Positions 39,287 through 49,859 of a stretch of DNA of 64,000 nucleotides are shown piece by piece. The stretch's first letter is position 1. Every line of letters starts with the position of its first letter. The position numbers were made by a program, and so were the translations under genes. The notes beneath the pieces are model-generated. The model was not told the origin of the DNA. It saw only the letters and a program-made list of their open reading frames with translations, and did not search any database. This DNA is from Amycolatopsis antarctica (lineage in GTDB: Bacteria > Actinomycetota > Actinomycetes > Mycobacteriales > Pseudonocardiaceae): the NCBI RefSeq assembly GCF_002262875.1, contig NZ_NKYE01000006.1, positions 186,001-250,000 on the forward strand, read 5' to 3'.

Positions 39287-39550
39287 CCCCAGCAGGCCGT
39301 GTCGTGCGCCCCAGCACGCCGTGTCGTGCGCCCCAGCACGCCGTGTCGTGCGCCCCAGCACGCCGTGTCGTGCGCCCCAGCACGCCGTGTCGTGCGCCCC
39401 AGCACGCCGTGTCGTGCGCCCCAGCACGCCGTGTCGTGCGCCCCAGCACGCCGTGTCGTGCGCCCCAGCACGCCGTGTCGTGCGCCCCAGCACGCCGTGT
39501 CGTGCGCCCCAGCACGCCGTGTCGTGCGCCCCAGCACGCCGTGTCGTGCG
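39287..39550. repeat. 22-bp tandem array, 12 units
   Basis: Twelve head-to-tail 22-bp units; eleven are identical and the first has one change (CAGG for CACG). Each unit holds the inverted repeat GCACG-CCGTGT-CGTGC, joined by the run GCCCCA. The array fills most of the 304-bp gap between the DUF397 gene stop and the methyltransferase ATG. Since 22 is not a multiple of 3 and the unit has no stop, all six frames stay open. There are no spacers between units. A 22-bp period places every palindrome on the same face of the helix. Confidence 0.95.
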
Positions 39551-39578
39551 TCTTCGACGCCGACACGGTGGGTCGGGG

Positions 39579-39899
39579 TCAGCCGGTGATCTCGCGGAGC
39601 AAGGCGGCGAAGGCAGCGCCGGGCAGGGTGAGCGCGCCGCCGCCGGGGTCCTTGGAGTCGCGGACCGCCCGGCCCGCCGGGACCGCCGCGATCTCCACGC
39701 AGTCGCCGTTGTCGGTGGAGTGGCTGGACCTGTGCCAGCCGGGCGCCAGCGCGGCCACCTCCACGCACTCGCCGTTGTCCTGCGAGTGGCTGGACCTGCG
39801 CCAGCCGGGCGGCAGCGTGGCCACTTCCACACAGCTACCGTTGTCGGTGGAGTGGCTGGACTTGCGCCAGGTGAGAGCGGCCTGGCTGGTGCCGGTCAT
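39579..39899 (-). CDS. DUF397 protein with triplicated N-terminal core
   Basis: A 106-residue protein. DUF397 proteins usually have one copy of W-R-K-S-S-x-S-x-x-x-G-x-CVEVA followed by VAVRDSKDP and a short C-terminal helix. Here that core occurs three times with a 22-residue period (residues 11-32, 33-54, 55-76: WRKSSHSTDNGSCVEV, WRRSSHSQDNGECVEV, WHRSSHSTDNGDCVEI). A single C-terminal half RAVRDSKDPGGGALTLPGAA follows. Such proteins lie beside XRE/DUF5753 regulators and are thought to act with them. It begins 19 bp after the XRE gene. Confidence 0.88.
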   Translation of the reverse strand: MTGTSQAALTWRKSSHSTDNGSCVEVATLPPGWRRSSHSQDNGECVEVAALAPGWHRSSHSTDNGDCVEIAAVPAGRAVRDSKDPGGGALTLPGAAFAALLREITG

Positions 39900-39918
39900 G
39901 ACGACCTCCGGTCAAGGA

Positions 39919-40767
39919 CTAGTACTCCTCGACCAGTGACGTGATCAAGGAGCGGGACTCCTCCGGCCCCAGGGCCAGAGCGCGAAGGCTCGCGGCGGCC
40001 AGTCTATAAGACCGGACCTGCAGGTCGTGCTGCACGTAGACCGCCCCTTCGTGCAGCTCGACGTAGACGATGTCCTGGAACTCGGCGAAGTCCAGCAACG
40101 TGAACTGCCCCGTCGCACCCACATGAACACCGACCGAGGTCGAAATCACCTGCAGCTCCACATTGTCCAAAGAGGACAGTTCCAGCAGATGGTCGAGTTG
40201 CGCCCGCATGGTCTTGTCGCCACCAACCGGCCGGTGCAGCGTGGACTCCTCGACCACGGCACTGAAGCGCAGCGGAGCGGCCGAGTCGGTCAGCCTGCGC
40301 TGGCGTTCCAGCCGGAACTCCGCGACCCGCTCGGCATGGTCCGGCCGCACACGCGGGGAGGCCGAGGTCAGCGCGGCGGCGTACGCCTCGGTCTGCAGCA
40401 TCGCGTGCAATGCGACCGGCTCGTAGGTGAACTCCGCCTCCGCCAGCCCTTCCAGGCCGACGAAGGTCTTCAGCCAGTCCGGAACGAGGTCGCTCCACGG
40501 CGCCCACCACGTCTCCTGGTCGCTCTGCCCGGCCAGCGAGACGACGCGATCGATGTCGGAGGGCTCGACGCCGTAGAACTCCAGCAGCCGCGCCACCTCG
40601 GTGGCGTCCTGCCGGTACTTGCCGGTCTCCATGGTGTGCACCTTCGGCCCGGTGCGCTTGAGCCGCTTGCCCGCGGCGTCGAGGCTCGTGCGCGATCGCT
40701 CGCGGTGCCTGCGCAGTTCGTTGCCGATCAGCCAGCGCAATGCCGTGGGGTCGTGCCGCGAGGTCAT
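39919..40767 (-). CDS. XRE-family regulator with DUF5753 domain
   Basis: A 282-residue regulator of the BldB/WhiJ-like system common in filamentous actinobacteria. Residues 8-65 form the HTH (ALRWLIGNELRRHRERSRTS, AAGKRLKRTGPKVHTMETGK). Residues about 100-275 form the DUF5753 sensor part (YEPVALHAMLQTEAYAAALT, FSAVVEESTLHRPVGGDKTM, LQVISTSVGVHVGATGQFTL). The ATG at 40767 is taken because the HTH follows directly. It is probably co-transcribed with the DUF397 gene. An AT-rich palindrome 90 bp upstream is a candidate self-operator. Confidence 0.9.
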   Translation of the reverse strand: MTSRHDPTALRWLIGNELRRHRERSRTSLDAAGKRLKRTGPKVHTMETGKYRQDATEVARLLEFYGVEPSDIDRVVSLAGQSDQETWWAPWSDLVPDWLKTFVGLEGLAEAEFTYEPVALHAMLQTEAYAAALTSASPRVRPDHAERVAEFRLERQRRLTDSAAPLRFSAVVEESTLHRPVGGDKTMRAQLDHLLELSSLDNVELQVISTSVGVHVGATGQFTLLDFAEFQDIVYVELHEGAVYVQHDLQVRSYRLAAASLRALALGPEESRSLITSLVEEY

Positions 40768-40856
40768 CGGGACCACCTTTCGAAGTCGTAAGCGACGCTG
40801 TTGCCAGCAGCCTCCCAGAAGCGGAACGCGAACCACAATCACCCGATAGAGACAGT

Positions 40857-40870
40857 GCTTAAACTTAAGC
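40857..40870. promoter_or_regulatory. Candidate operator of the XRE regulator
   Basis: GCTTAA-AC-TTAAGC, a perfect 14-bp palindrome in the 301-bp region between the XRE gene and the gene at 41069. It is very AT-rich for this DNA. The rest of the region (40768-41068) shows no gene. Confidence 0.45.
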
Positions 40871-41068
40871 TCTGCTCTAGCGTAGCGATGCGCCCGAAGC
40901 CGTGAGGTGAGGCGCAGCCGGCCGGGTGGTGGTCGTCGGCACCGTGCGACGTGATCCCCGCACGGCACACGGTGGCGTTCCCAGGCGACGACACGAGACG
41001 AGCGGGTGACGCCGTCACGTCTCCCACCCGGCCGGCCCGGCACCGACGCGCACCCGGAGGAGGAGACC

Positions 41069-41410
41069 GTGCGCCCCCAGTTCCTGCCCCCGGACGTCAC
41101 CGCCCGCGCCGTCACCGGCCGCGACGGCGGCACGCACACGATCTACACCGCGCCGATCCGCAGCGAGGCCCCCGTGCGCATCACCGGGCGGGACGGCAGA
41201 GCCGACGCGCTCGCCTGCATGTACGACCACTTCGTCTTCCACTGGCGCAGGCACAGCCGCCACGTGACGGTCAGCCACGGCACGCTCGCCGGCCCGCGAA
41301 TGGCGTTGTGGGACGACATCGCCATCGAACACGAGTGGTCCCCGGAGAACCTGGCCACGTTCGCGCGGACGTGGACCCGTGAGCACACCGGGCGATTCCG
41401 CCGCCCCTGA
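41069..41410 (+). CDS. Hypothetical protein
   Basis: A 113-residue soluble protein that I do not recognise. It is rich in Arg, His and Thr, with HFVFHWRRHSRHVTVSHGTL in the middle and WDDIAIEHEWSPENLATFAR near the end. There are no signal peptide, membrane or cysteine motifs. The GTG at 41069-41071 has a strong GGAGGAGGAGA site just upstream. It lies 37 bp before the DUF2203 gene on the same strand and divergent from the XRE/DUF397 pair, an arrangement common for accessory genes controlled by such regulators. Confidence 0.62.
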   Translation: MRPQFLPPDVTARAVTGRDGGTHTIYTAPIRSEAPVRITGRDGRADALACMYDHFVFHWRRHSRHVTVSHGTLAGPRMALWDDIAIEHEWSPENLATFARTWTREHTGRFRRP

Positions 41411-41447
41411 CCCGCGCGCCGGCACCGCACGGTGGCACGCTGGCGTC

Positions 41448-41831
41448 ATGGGACTGTTCACGCTGCCCGAAGCCGACGCCGAACTCGCCCGGCTGCTGCC
41501 GATCCTGGACGAACTGGTGGCCGTCCGGGCCGACGCGACCGAACTGTCGGCGACCCTGAAGCGGCACGAGGACCCGGGCTCGCTCGGCGGGCTGCCCGAA
41601 CTGAAAGGCATGCAGGCACGCCTCGACGAACTGATGAGCGAGGTCCAGGAGACCGGCGCCGAGCTGATGGGCTTCGCGCCGCTGCTGATCGACTTCCCGG
41701 CCGAACTCGACGGCGTCGACATCCGGCTGTGCTGGCTGGAAGGCGACCGAGAGCTCGCCTGGTACCACCGCGGCGACCTCGGATTCCCCGCCCGCAGGCC
41801 ACTGGACCGCGCGGCCATCGCGGACGCCTGA
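41448..41831 (+). CDS. DUF2203 family protein
   Basis: A 127-residue protein of the DUF2203 family. The pattern FTLPEADAELARLLPILDEL at the start, a central coiled region (LPELKGMQARLDELMSEVQE) and the end part FPAELDGVDIRLCWLEGDRE followed by LAWYHRGDLGFPARRPL match the family (the last segment normally reads W.xGExxixyWH). The function is unknown. The ATG at 41448 has no clear ribosome site. Confidence 0.85.
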   Translation: MGLFTLPEADAELARLLPILDELVAVRADATELSATLKRHEDPGSLGGLPELKGMQARLDELMSEVQETGAELMGFAPLLIDFPAELDGVDIRLCWLEGDRELAWYHRGDLGFPARRPLDRAAIADA

Positions 41832-41912
41832 CCCGGTCCGCGTCACGCAACCGGTGCACGCGAGCCGGATAACGCGACCCGGATCACGCGCTGCGGGTCA
41901 GGCGCGCCGGGA

Positions 41913-42419
41913 TCAGCCCTCGTGGGCGGCGCGGTGCAGCCTGCGCAGCTCGCGCACGGCCACGACGGCACGCTCCCGGTCCACCGACTGCACGGCGAGC
42001 ACCGAGAAGTACTCGTCGTACGGCAGTTCGAGCCGGGCGAAAGAAGCGCCGTCCGGGAAACTCACCGACAACACCTCCGTCCACGCGAAACGCTTGCGCG
42101 TCAGCACATTGCGCACGGTCAGGCCCTCGGCGTCGGCGGCCACGCGGGGCAGCGCGAACAACATGGTGCCCGCTCCGAGTAGCAGGCCGATGCCGATCAT
42201 CGCCACCTGGTCGGCCACCTGGAAGATCACGCCGGTGTCCGACCCGCGCAGCAGCACCGCCACCGTGGTGAACACCCCGACGAGCAACAACGCCAGCGCA
42301 CCCGACATCCACTGCGCCCGGTAGGGCCGGATCCGCACCTGCTCCGCGCTCGTGCCGGACCCCGCAGGGCCCGCCGTCGCCGGACTGGTCTCGCCACCGT
42401 TGGTCACCACACCGCTCAT
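41913..42419 (-). CDS. PH-domain membrane protein of the rib operon
   Basis: A 168-residue protein with two membrane segments (about residues 39-58, MSGALALLLVGVFTTVAVLL, and 69-90, VADQVAMIGIGLLLGAGTML) followed by a bacterial PH-like domain (VAADAEGLTVRNVLTRKRFA, WTEVLSVSFPDGASFARLEL). It corresponds in position to Rv1417 of M. tuberculosis, which also follows ribH, as I recall. The ATG at 42419 is 2 bp from the ribH stop, so it is the last gene of the riboflavin operon. The function is unknown. Confidence 0.83.
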   Translation of the reverse strand: MSGVVTNGGETSPATAGPAGSGTSAEQVRIRPYRAQWMSGALALLLVGVFTTVAVLLRGSDTGVIFQVADQVAMIGIGLLLGAGTMLFALPRVAADAEGLTVRNVLTRKRFAWTEVLSVSFPDGASFARLELPYDEYFSVLAVQSVDRERAVVAVRELRRLHRAAHEG

Positions 42420-42421
42420 CC

Positions 42422-44266
<1,845 letters not shown>

Positions 44267-44270
<4 letters not shown>

Positions 44271-44323
44271 GACGCCTCCTCGCACTCGCCACGCGACGCG
44301 GCCGTGTCCATCGGTGCGTTCAC
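44267..44323 (-). CDS. 18-codon micro-ORF bridging ribE and ribBA
   Basis: GTG at 44321-44323 overlaps the ribE stop (ACGTGA), and its TGA at 44267-44269 overlaps the ribBA GTG (TCGTGA). The peptide would be [28 protein letters not shown] site lies directly before its start inside the end of ribE, and its own last codons contain GAGGAGG, the ribBA ribosome site. The frame differs from both neighbours. The simplest reading is a translational bridge that carries ribosomes from ribE to ribBA; whether the peptide itself has a role is unknown. Confidence 0.5.
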
Positions 44324-44964
44324 GTGTCCTCCTCTGCCGGCCCGGCGGCCCCGCCGGGTCCATTCTCCCCCGCGCCGCGGTGCAAGTGCGGAGAGGCCAG
44401 TCTCTCCACATACTTGGCCAGCACGTCGACCTCCAGATTGACCGGATCACCGGGTTGCCGCGCGCCGAGCGTGGTCAGCTCCAGTGTGGTCGGGATCAGC
44501 GCGACGCCGAACTGCTCGGCGGTCACCGCCGCGACGGTCAGCGACACGCCGTCCACCGCGATGGACCCCTTCTCCACGACGTAGCGCGCCAGCTCCGGCG
44601 GCAGCGCGAACCGGGTCATGCCTCGCTCGTCGCGCGCCAGGTAGGTGCCCGTGCCGTCGACGTGACCCTGCATGATGTGCCCGCCCAGCCTGCCGCCCGC
44701 GGGGGTGGCCCGCTCCAGGTTGACCCGGTCACCCTCGCGCACCTTCGCCAGGCTCGACCGGCTCAGCGTCTCGTGCACGACGTCCACGGTGAACTCGCCG
44801 CCCGCTACGTCGACCACGGTGAGGCAGACGCCGCTGACCGCGATCGAGTCACCGTGCGCGGCGTCGGTGGTCACCAGCGGACCGCGCACGGTCAGCCGCG
44901 CCGCGTCCGGGACCTGGTCGATCGCGACGACGTCACCGATCTCCTCGACAATGCCCGTGAACAC
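44320..44964 (-). CDS. ribE: Riboflavin synthase, alpha subunit
   Basis: A 214-residue enzyme that dismutates two lumazines into riboflavin. It has the two lumazine-binding repeats: [18 protein letters not shown] with [20 protein letters not shown], and [16 protein letters not shown] with [20 protein letters not shown]. The GTG at 44962-44964 has GGAGGAG upstream and puts FTGIVEE at the N-terminus as in the family; the extra upstream frame is rejected. The C-terminal ~20 residues ([18 protein letters not shown]) are a low-complexity extension. Confidence 0.95.
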   Translation of the reverse strand: MFTGIVEEIGDVVAIDQVPDAARLTVRGPLVTTDAAHGDSIAVSGVCLTVVDVAGGEFTVDVVHETLSRSSLAKVREGDRVNLERATPAGGRLGGHIMQGHVDGTGTYLARDERGMTRFALPPELARYVVEKGSIAVDGVSLTVAAVTAEQFGVALIPTTLELTTLGARQPGDPVNLEVDVLAKYVERLASPHLHRGAGENGPGGAAGPAEEDT

Positions 44965-44980
44965 TGGTTCTCCTCCTGTC

Positions 44981-46009
44981 TCAGGCACCCGTCGCGGCCG
45001 GCACGGCCGCGATGCGCACGTCGTCTCCACTCATGGTGACCTCTTCGACCGTCCAGCGGTGCGCCCCGGTGATGGTCGACACGCCCGCGGCGCCCAGCGC
45101 GACCGGCCCCGCGCCGAGCAGCATCGGCGCGAGGTAGGCGAGGATCCGGTCGATCCGGCCCGCCGCGGCGAACGCCCCCGCCACCGTGGGCCCGCCCTCC
45201 AGCAGCACGTCCACCACGCCACGGCCGCCGAGCACGTCGAGGACCTCGCCGGGATCCCGGGTGCGCAGGTGGATGGTCTCCGCGCTGTCATCCAACACCC
45301 GGGCGCCGGGAGGAAGATCACCGGTGCCCACCACCACCCGCAGCGGTTGCCGCCCGGCGAGACCGCCGTCCGGGTCGCGGGCGGTCAGCCACGGGTCGTC
45401 GACGCGAACCGTGCCGGTGCCCGCGACGATCGCGTCGGCCGTCCGGCGCAGAGCATGCACCTCGGCGCGGGACCGTTCGCCGGAGATCCACCGGCTCGTC
45501 CCGTCCGCCGCGGCCACCCGGCCGTCCAGAGTGGACGCGTACTTCCAGGTGACGTGCGGGCGGCCGGTACGGGTGCGGTGCAACCAGGCGCGCAGTACGC
45601 CGCTCCGGACCTCCTCGGCCAGCAGGCCGCCGCGCACCTCGATCCCGTTGGCGCGCAACACCTCCGCGCCACCCGCGGCGAGCGGGTTCGGGTCGGCGAC
45701 CGCGTAGTGCACGGCCGCGACACCGGCGTCGGCCAGCGCCGCCGTGCAGGGCGGTGTACGGCCCTGGTGGGCACAGGGTTCGAGGGTGACGAACGCGGTC
45801 CCCCCGCGCGCCCGCTCCCCCGCCGCGCGCAGGGCGAGCACTTCGGCGTGCGAACCGCCCGGCGGGGCGGTGGCACCGGTGCCGGCGACGCGGCCGTCCG
45901 GTGCGGTGATCACCGCACCGACCGGCGGGTTCGGGCTGGTGCGGCCGTGCGCGCCGGATGCGGCCGCGATCGCGGCCCGCATCGCCCGCTCCGCCGCCTG
46001 CCCGTCCAT
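44981..46009 (-). CDS. ribD: Bifunctional riboflavin deaminase/reductase
   Basis: A 342-residue enzyme with an N-terminal zinc deaminase (SHAEVLAL and TLEPCAHQGRTPPCTAALAD carry the His and two Cys ligands) and a C-terminal NADPH reductase (about residues 140-342: VTWKYASTLDGRVAAADGTS, VDVLLEGGPTVAGAFAAAGR). It carries out two consecutive steps after GTP cyclohydrolase II. It is 3 bp after rpe and 16 bp before ribE. A GTCCAGAGTGGAC palindrome at 45524 encodes STLD with a rare ACT codon. Confidence 0.96.
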   Translation of the reverse strand: MDGQAAERAMRAAIAAASGAHGRTSPNPPVGAVITAPDGRVAGTGATAPPGGSHAEVLALRAAGERARGGTAFVTLEPCAHQGRTPPCTAALADAGVAAVHYAVADPNPLAAGGAEVLRANGIEVRGGLLAEEVRSGVLRAWLHRTRTGRPHVTWKYASTLDGRVAAADGTSRWISGERSRAEVHALRRTADAIVAGTGTVRVDDPWLTARDPDGGLAGRQPLRVVVGTGDLPPGARVLDDSAETIHLRTRDPGEVLDVLGGRGVVDVLLEGGPTVAGAFAAAGRIDRILAYLAPMLLGAGPVALGAAGVSTITGAHRWTVEEVTMSGDDVRIAAVPAATGA

Positions 46010-46012
46010 GTC

Positions 46013-46702
46013 CTAGCGGCCGGCGCCCGCGCGCGCTGCCTGTTCCCGCAGCGCGGCGAGGGCACGTCCCGGGTCGGCGGCCCCGTAGACGGCCGAGCCC
46101 GCGACGAAGCAGTCCACCCCGGCCTCGGCTGCCTGCTCGATGGTGTCCGCGTTGATCCCGCCGTCGATCTCCACGACCACGTTCAGGTGCCCGGTGTCCA
46201 CCAGCCGCCGCGCCGTGCGGACCTTCGCCAGCACGTCGGCGATGAACGACTGGCCGCCGAAACCCGGTTCCACCGACATCACCAGCAGCGTGTCGTAGTG
46301 CTTGAGCACCTCGGCGTAGTCCTCGAACGGCGTGCCCGGCTTGAGCGAAAGGCCCGCCTTCGCCCCGGCGGCCCGCAGGTTCTTCGCCAGCATCACCGGA
46401 TCGGCGGCGGCCTCGGCGTGCACGGTGACGTTGTAGGCACCGGCCTCGGCGTAACCGGGCGCCCAGCGATCCGGGTCCTCGATCATCAGATGGCAGTCGA
46501 TCGGCACCTCGGACACCTTCAACAGCGACTGCACCACCGGCAGGCCCAGCGTCAGATTCGGCACGAAGTGGGCATCCATCACGTCGACGTGCACCCAGTC
46601 CGCGCGGGTGTCCCCGGAACCGGCGACGGCGGCGATCTCCTCGCCGAGACGGGCGAAGTCGGCGGACAGGATGCTCGGGGCGATGAGGGGTCGGTTCGGC
46701 AC
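46013..46702 (-). CDS. rpe: Ribulose-phosphate 3-epimerase
   Basis: A 229-residue TIM-barrel enzyme of the pentose phosphate pathway, producing the ribulose 5-phosphate/xylulose 5-phosphate balance. Motifs are [63 protein letters not shown] and [12 protein letters not shown], which hold the metal and catalytic residues. The GTG at 46700-46702 lies 6 nt from TACACT. As first gene of the rib operon it links ribulose 5-phosphate, a RibBA substrate, to riboflavin synthesis. Confidence 0.96.
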   Translation of the reverse strand: MPNRPLIAPSILSADFARLGEEIAAVAGSGDTRADWVHVDVMDAHFVPNLTLGLPVVQSLLKVSEVPIDCHLMIEDPDRWAPGYAEAGAYNVTVHAEAAADPVMLAKNLRAAGAKAGLSLKPGTPFEDYAEVLKHYDTLLVMSVEPGFGGQSFIADVLAKVRTARRLVDTGHLNVVVEIDGGINADTIEQAAEAGVDCFVAGSAVYGAADPGRALAALREQAARAGAGR

Positions 46703-46708
46703 GGGCGC

Positions 46709-46714
46709 AGTGTA
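46709..46714 (-). promoter_or_regulatory. -10 box for the leaderless rpe-rib operon
   Basis: TACACT on the minus strand, 6 nt before the rpe GTG. No FMN riboswitch is seen upstream. Confidence 0.5.
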
Positions 46715-46761
46715 GAAGGTGCGCCCGGACCCACGAGCGGGGTACGCCCGCGGAGGGTGAC

Positions 46762-47691
46762 TCAGCCGACGAGCCGCACCACCTCGCGGGCACAGCCCCA
46801 GGACAGGCTCACCCCGCTGCCGCCGTGGCCGTAACAGTGCACGATCCGGCCACTCGCGTACGTCTCCACGTCCAGGCGCACGGCCGGGCGCGCGGGGCGC
46901 AACCCGACCTGGTGGGCCAGCACCTCGGCCCCGGCCAGCCTCGGCTCCGCCCTGGCGCAGCGGTCGAGGATTCCTCGTGCCACCACCGGATCGGGCTCCG
47001 GGTTCCGGTCGCCCAGATGTGAGGTGCCAGCCAGGACGAGGCGGTCACCGTGCGGGAAGAAGCCGGTCCAGTCCGCGTCCGCCACCGCCTCGATGTAGAA
47101 GTGCCCGATACCCGGGTTGCGCACCACCACGTGCTGTCCGCGCACGGGCACCACGTCCGGGTCGCCCGCCAGTCCGCCCGCGGCGAGGCCCGCGCAGTGC
47201 ACCACCACCTCGGCCTCGGCGACCGCGGCGCGGAGATCGCGCACCACCGCACGTTCGATCTCCGTCCCGGCCGTGGCCAGTCGCCGGGTCAGATACCGCA
47301 GGTAAGGAGGCAGGTCGATCATCGGCGCCCGCGTCCACAGGCCCGTCCGCATGCCCGGCGGCAACTCGGCGGCCGTCAGCAGGCGGTACTCGGGCAGATC
47401 GGCCGCCCACTCCAGCGGCCCGTCGGTCAGGTCGGAGACCTCCAGGCCCGCCTCGACGTGCACACCCGTCCCCGCCACGCCGTCGAGCCGCATCAATTCG
47501 TCGTAGGTCACGCGGCTCCACGCCAGTTCGCGGACGTCCGCGCCCGGAGTCCACAGGCCGCTCGCCACGGCGGAGGTCGTCTCCTCCGGCAGAAGCTCCG
47601 CGCGCACCCGGACGTCGTGTCCCGCCTCCGCAAGGCACACGGCCGCCGTCAGGCCGATCACCCCGGCCCCCACCACCAGCACGTCGCTCAT
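46762..47691 (-). CDS. D-amino-acid oxidase family flavoenzyme
   Basis: A 309-residue FAD-dependent oxidase. The dinucleotide-binding [20 protein letters not shown] is at the N-terminus, VASGLWTPG replaces the usual AGA.W.P, and the substrate arginine and C-terminal FAD signature are in [12 protein letters not shown] and [20 protein letters not shown]. This fits DAO/DASPO-type oxidases that convert D-amino acids to keto acids with peroxide. The ATG at 47691 lies 6 nt from TAGCGT; an in-frame GTG two codons earlier (47697) is less likely. It is a single-gene unit upstream of rpe. Confidence 0.9.
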   Translation of the reverse strand: MSDVLVVGAGVIGLTAAVCLAEAGHDVRVRAELLPEETTSAVASGLWTPGADVRELAWSRVTYDELMRLDGVAGTGVHVEAGLEVSDLTDGPLEWAADLPEYRLLTAAELPPGMRTGLWTRAPMIDLPPYLRYLTRRLATAGTEIERAVVRDLRAAVAEAEVVVHCAGLAAGGLAGDPDVVPVRGQHVVVRNPGIGHFYIEAVADADWTGFFPHGDRLVLAGTSHLGDRNPEPDPVVARGILDRCARAEPRLAGAEVLAHQVGLRPARPAVRLDVETYASGRIVHCYGHGGSGVSLSWGCAREVVRLVG

Positions 47692-47697
47692 CCACAC

Positions 47698-47703
47698 ACG
47701 CTA
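47698..47703 (-). promoter_or_regulatory. -10 box for the D-amino-acid oxidase gene
   Basis: TAGCGT on the minus strand with 6 nt to the ATG, consistent with leaderless transcription. Confidence 0.45.
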
Positions 47704-47901
47704 ACGGCCGCACCCGGCCTGTCGCGGGGTTTCCGCGGCCACCCATCCGAGCGAACGCCCCGACCTGGCGAAGGGAATCTCGCCGACGAGGTTCCCGGGT
47801 GCCGGGCCGCTCGCGCGATGATCAGGGGTCCGGGTGCCCCGAACGAGGGGCTCGACCATCGGCGGTCCGGCCGGTTGCTCGGTGGCATGACGCGAACGGG
47901 G

Positions 47902-48435
47902 TCAGTCGTCGGTGAGCCAGTCCTCGGCGAGCAGGTCGAGGACGCCGGTCCAGGGTTGGTCGAGACGCAGCCGCCGGAGCAGCACGCCCGCCGAGGTCAG
48001 CGCGTCCAGGTGCCCCTGCCACGCCGGGTGGGCGGACCGGCTGTCCCGCACCTGGTACCCGGCGACGATGCGTACCCCGGGCTCCCCCAGCGCGTCCCCG
48101 AGCACGGTGAGCGCCTGGTTGTCCGCGAGCCCCAGTGCGAACTTCGCGATCGAACCGGCCGAGGCGGGCGCGAACAGGAACACCTCGGGGGCCGGGTGCG
48201 GCCGCGGCTCGCCGGGGAGCCGGGAGGTGCTGCGCACTTCGAGGTCGGTCAGCGCCCGCAACCTGTCCAGCTCGCCGTTGGTGGCGAGCCAGCGGGCCGC
48301 GGTCGGAGTGAGCGTCACGGCCAGCCGCCAGCCGCGGCGCGCCGCGGGTGCGGCGAGCTCGGCACACAACCGGGTCTCGACGCCCCCGCAGGAACTGACG
48401 ACGAGACCGAGGACCCGGCCGCGGCCGGTGCTCAC
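47902..48435 (-). CDS. Flavoprotein of the HFCD (PPC decarboxylase-like) family
   Basis: A 177-residue protein with the Rossmann-like fold of cysteine decarboxylases: LGLVVSSCGGVETRLCAELA, LAVTLTPTAARWL, and VFLFAPASAGSIAKFALGLA followed by DNQALTVLGDALGE, which is the ATANTLAKxAxGIADNL region that binds FMN. A CoaC role is unlikely because coaBC is present elsewhere in the window. The substrate is unknown. It overlaps the rsmB stop by 4 bp, so it is the third gene of the fmt-rsmB unit. Confidence 0.8.
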   Translation of the reverse strand: MSTGRGRVLGLVVSSCGGVETRLCAELAAPAARRGWRLAVTLTPTAARWLATNGELDRLRALTDLEVRSTSRLPGEPRPHPAPEVFLFAPASAGSIAKFALGLADNQALTVLGDALGEPGVRIVAGYQVRDSRSAHPAWQGHLDALTSAGVLLRRLRLDQPWTGVLDLLAEDWLTDD

Positions 48436-49859
48436 TCGGGCTTGCGCAGCACTGCGCAGAACATCGCGTCCGTGCCGTGCCGGTGCGGCCAGAGCTGGAC
48501 GAACCGGCCGTCACCGAGGTCCGGGACGCCGGGGAACAACTCCCTCGCGTCCAGCACCTCCGCCTTCGCCCGGCGGACCGCCTCGCCGACGACCCCCTCG
48601 GTCTCGGCCAGATGCGGCGAGCAGACGACGTAGGTGACGACTCCGCCCGGCCGCACCAGCTCGAACGCGGCCGTCAGCAACTGCCCCTGCAGCTTGGTCA
48701 GGTCGGCGACGTCGGAAGGCTGGCGGCGCCAGCGTGCCTCCGGCCTGCGCCGCAGTGAGCCGAGACCACTGCACGGCGCGTCGACGAGAACCCGGTCGTA
48801 TCCGCCGGGCAGTTCGCTCTCCCGGCCGTCCACGACGTGCACGGTGACCGGCAACCCGGCGGTGGCCTTCTCGACCAGGCGCGCCCGGTGCGGGGCCTTC
48901 TCCACGGCGTCCACCCGGGCACCCGAGGTCGCGGCCAGCGCGCCGAGGAGCGCCGCCTTGCCACCGGGGCCGGCGCAGAGATCGAGCCAGCGTTCGTCGG
49001 TGCCCTCGACCGGGGCGGCCACGGCCGCGATCGCGCAGAGCTGGCTGCCCTCGTCCTGCACCGCGGCCAGCCGCTCGCGGATCGGTTCCGAATCGCCCGG
49101 GTCGCCGGAGCCCGCCGGCAGGTGCACGCCGTACGGCGAGTAGGGGGCCGGGTCACCACCGGTGATAGCGGCCAGTTCGTCGGCGCTGATCTCGCCCGGC
49201 TTGGCGACCAGGTGCACCTCGGGACGCGCGTCATCGGCGGCCAGCGCCGCGGCCAGCTCGGTTCCCTTGTCCCCCAGCGCTTCCGCGAACGAGCGCGCCA
49301 CCCAGCGAGGGTGCGAGGTGCGGATCGCGAGGTTGCCGATCGGGTCCTTGTCCGGATCCGGGGCGAGCTGGTCCACCCAGGCCGCCTCGTCCTTCTCCGA
49401 CACCGTCCGCAGTACGGCGTTGACGAACCCGGCGACGTGCGAGCCCGCGTCCTCCCGCACCAGGTCCACTGTGGACGTCACCGCGGCGTGCTGCGGGATC
49501 CTGGTGCGCAGCAACTGGTACGCACCGAGGCGGAGACCGTCCAGCACAACAGGGTCCACTTTGGACAATGGCCGGTCGAGGCAGGCGGTGATGATCTCGT
49601 CCAGCAGGCCCTGCGCGCGACACGACCCATAGGTGAGTTCGGTGGCCAGTGCGGCGTCGCGGCCGGTGATACGGCGCTCACGCAACATCTCGGGCAGCAC
49701 CAGGTTGGCGTAGGCGTCCCGCTCACGGACGGCGTGCAGCACGTCCAGCGCCGTCCGGCGGGCCGGGTCCTCCGGCGGCGGACGGCGGGGTCCGTCCTTG
49801 CGCGGCGCCGGACGGCCCCTGCCCGGCCTCGAAGGCCTGCGTTCGCGGTCCGCGCTCAT
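48432..49859 (-). CDS. rsmB: 16S rRNA (cytosine-967-C5)-methyltransferase
   Basis: A 475-residue RNA m5C methyltransferase. The N-terminal NusB-like RNA-binding domain spans about residues 30-170 ([20 protein letters not shown]). The catalytic domain has the SAM motif [20 protein letters not shown], the proton-handling cysteine in [20 protein letters not shown] and the second cysteine in [17 protein letters not shown]. The first 30 residues are a basic, disordered tail ([20 protein letters not shown]). It overlaps fmt and the flavoprotein gene by 4 bp each. Two GTCCANWNTGGAC palindromes lie inside (49464 and 49554). Confidence 0.94.
   Translation of the reverse strand: MSADRERRPSRPGRGRPAPRKDGPRRPPPEDPARRTALDVLHAVRERDAYANLVLPEMLRERRITGRDAALATELTYGSCRAQGLLDEIITACLDRPLSKVDPVVLDGLRLGAYQLLRTRIPQHAAVTSTVDLVREDAGSHVAGFVNAVLRTVSEKDEAAWVDQLAPDPDKDPIGNLAIRTSHPRWVARSFAEALGDKGTELAAALAADDARPEVHLVAKPGEISADELAAITGGDPAPYSPYGVHLPAGSGDPGDSEPIRERLAAVQDEGSQLCAIAAVAAPVEGTDERWLDLCAGPGGKAALLGALAATSGARVDAVEKAPHRARLVEKATAGLPVTVHVVDGRESELPGGYDRVLVDAPCSGLGSLRRRPEARWRRQPSDVADLTKLQGQLLTAAFELVRPGGVVTYVVCSPHLAETEGVVGEAVRRAKAEVLDARELFPGVPDLGDGRFVQLWPHRHGTDAMFCAVLRKPE

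Noticed and set aside
39287..39550. The 22-bp array as a CRISPR array
   Set aside because: The units are contiguous, with no unique spacers, and no cas gene is present in the window.
38705..39832. A longer methyltransferase reading through the 22-bp array, with a repeat-rich N-terminal half
   Set aside because: The frame is open only because the repeat lacks stops in all frames. The ATG at 39274 has a ribosome site and gives the normal family length.
46703..46761. An FMN riboswitch in front of the rib operon
   Set aside because: The region is under 60 bp, with no conserved FMN-box sequence.
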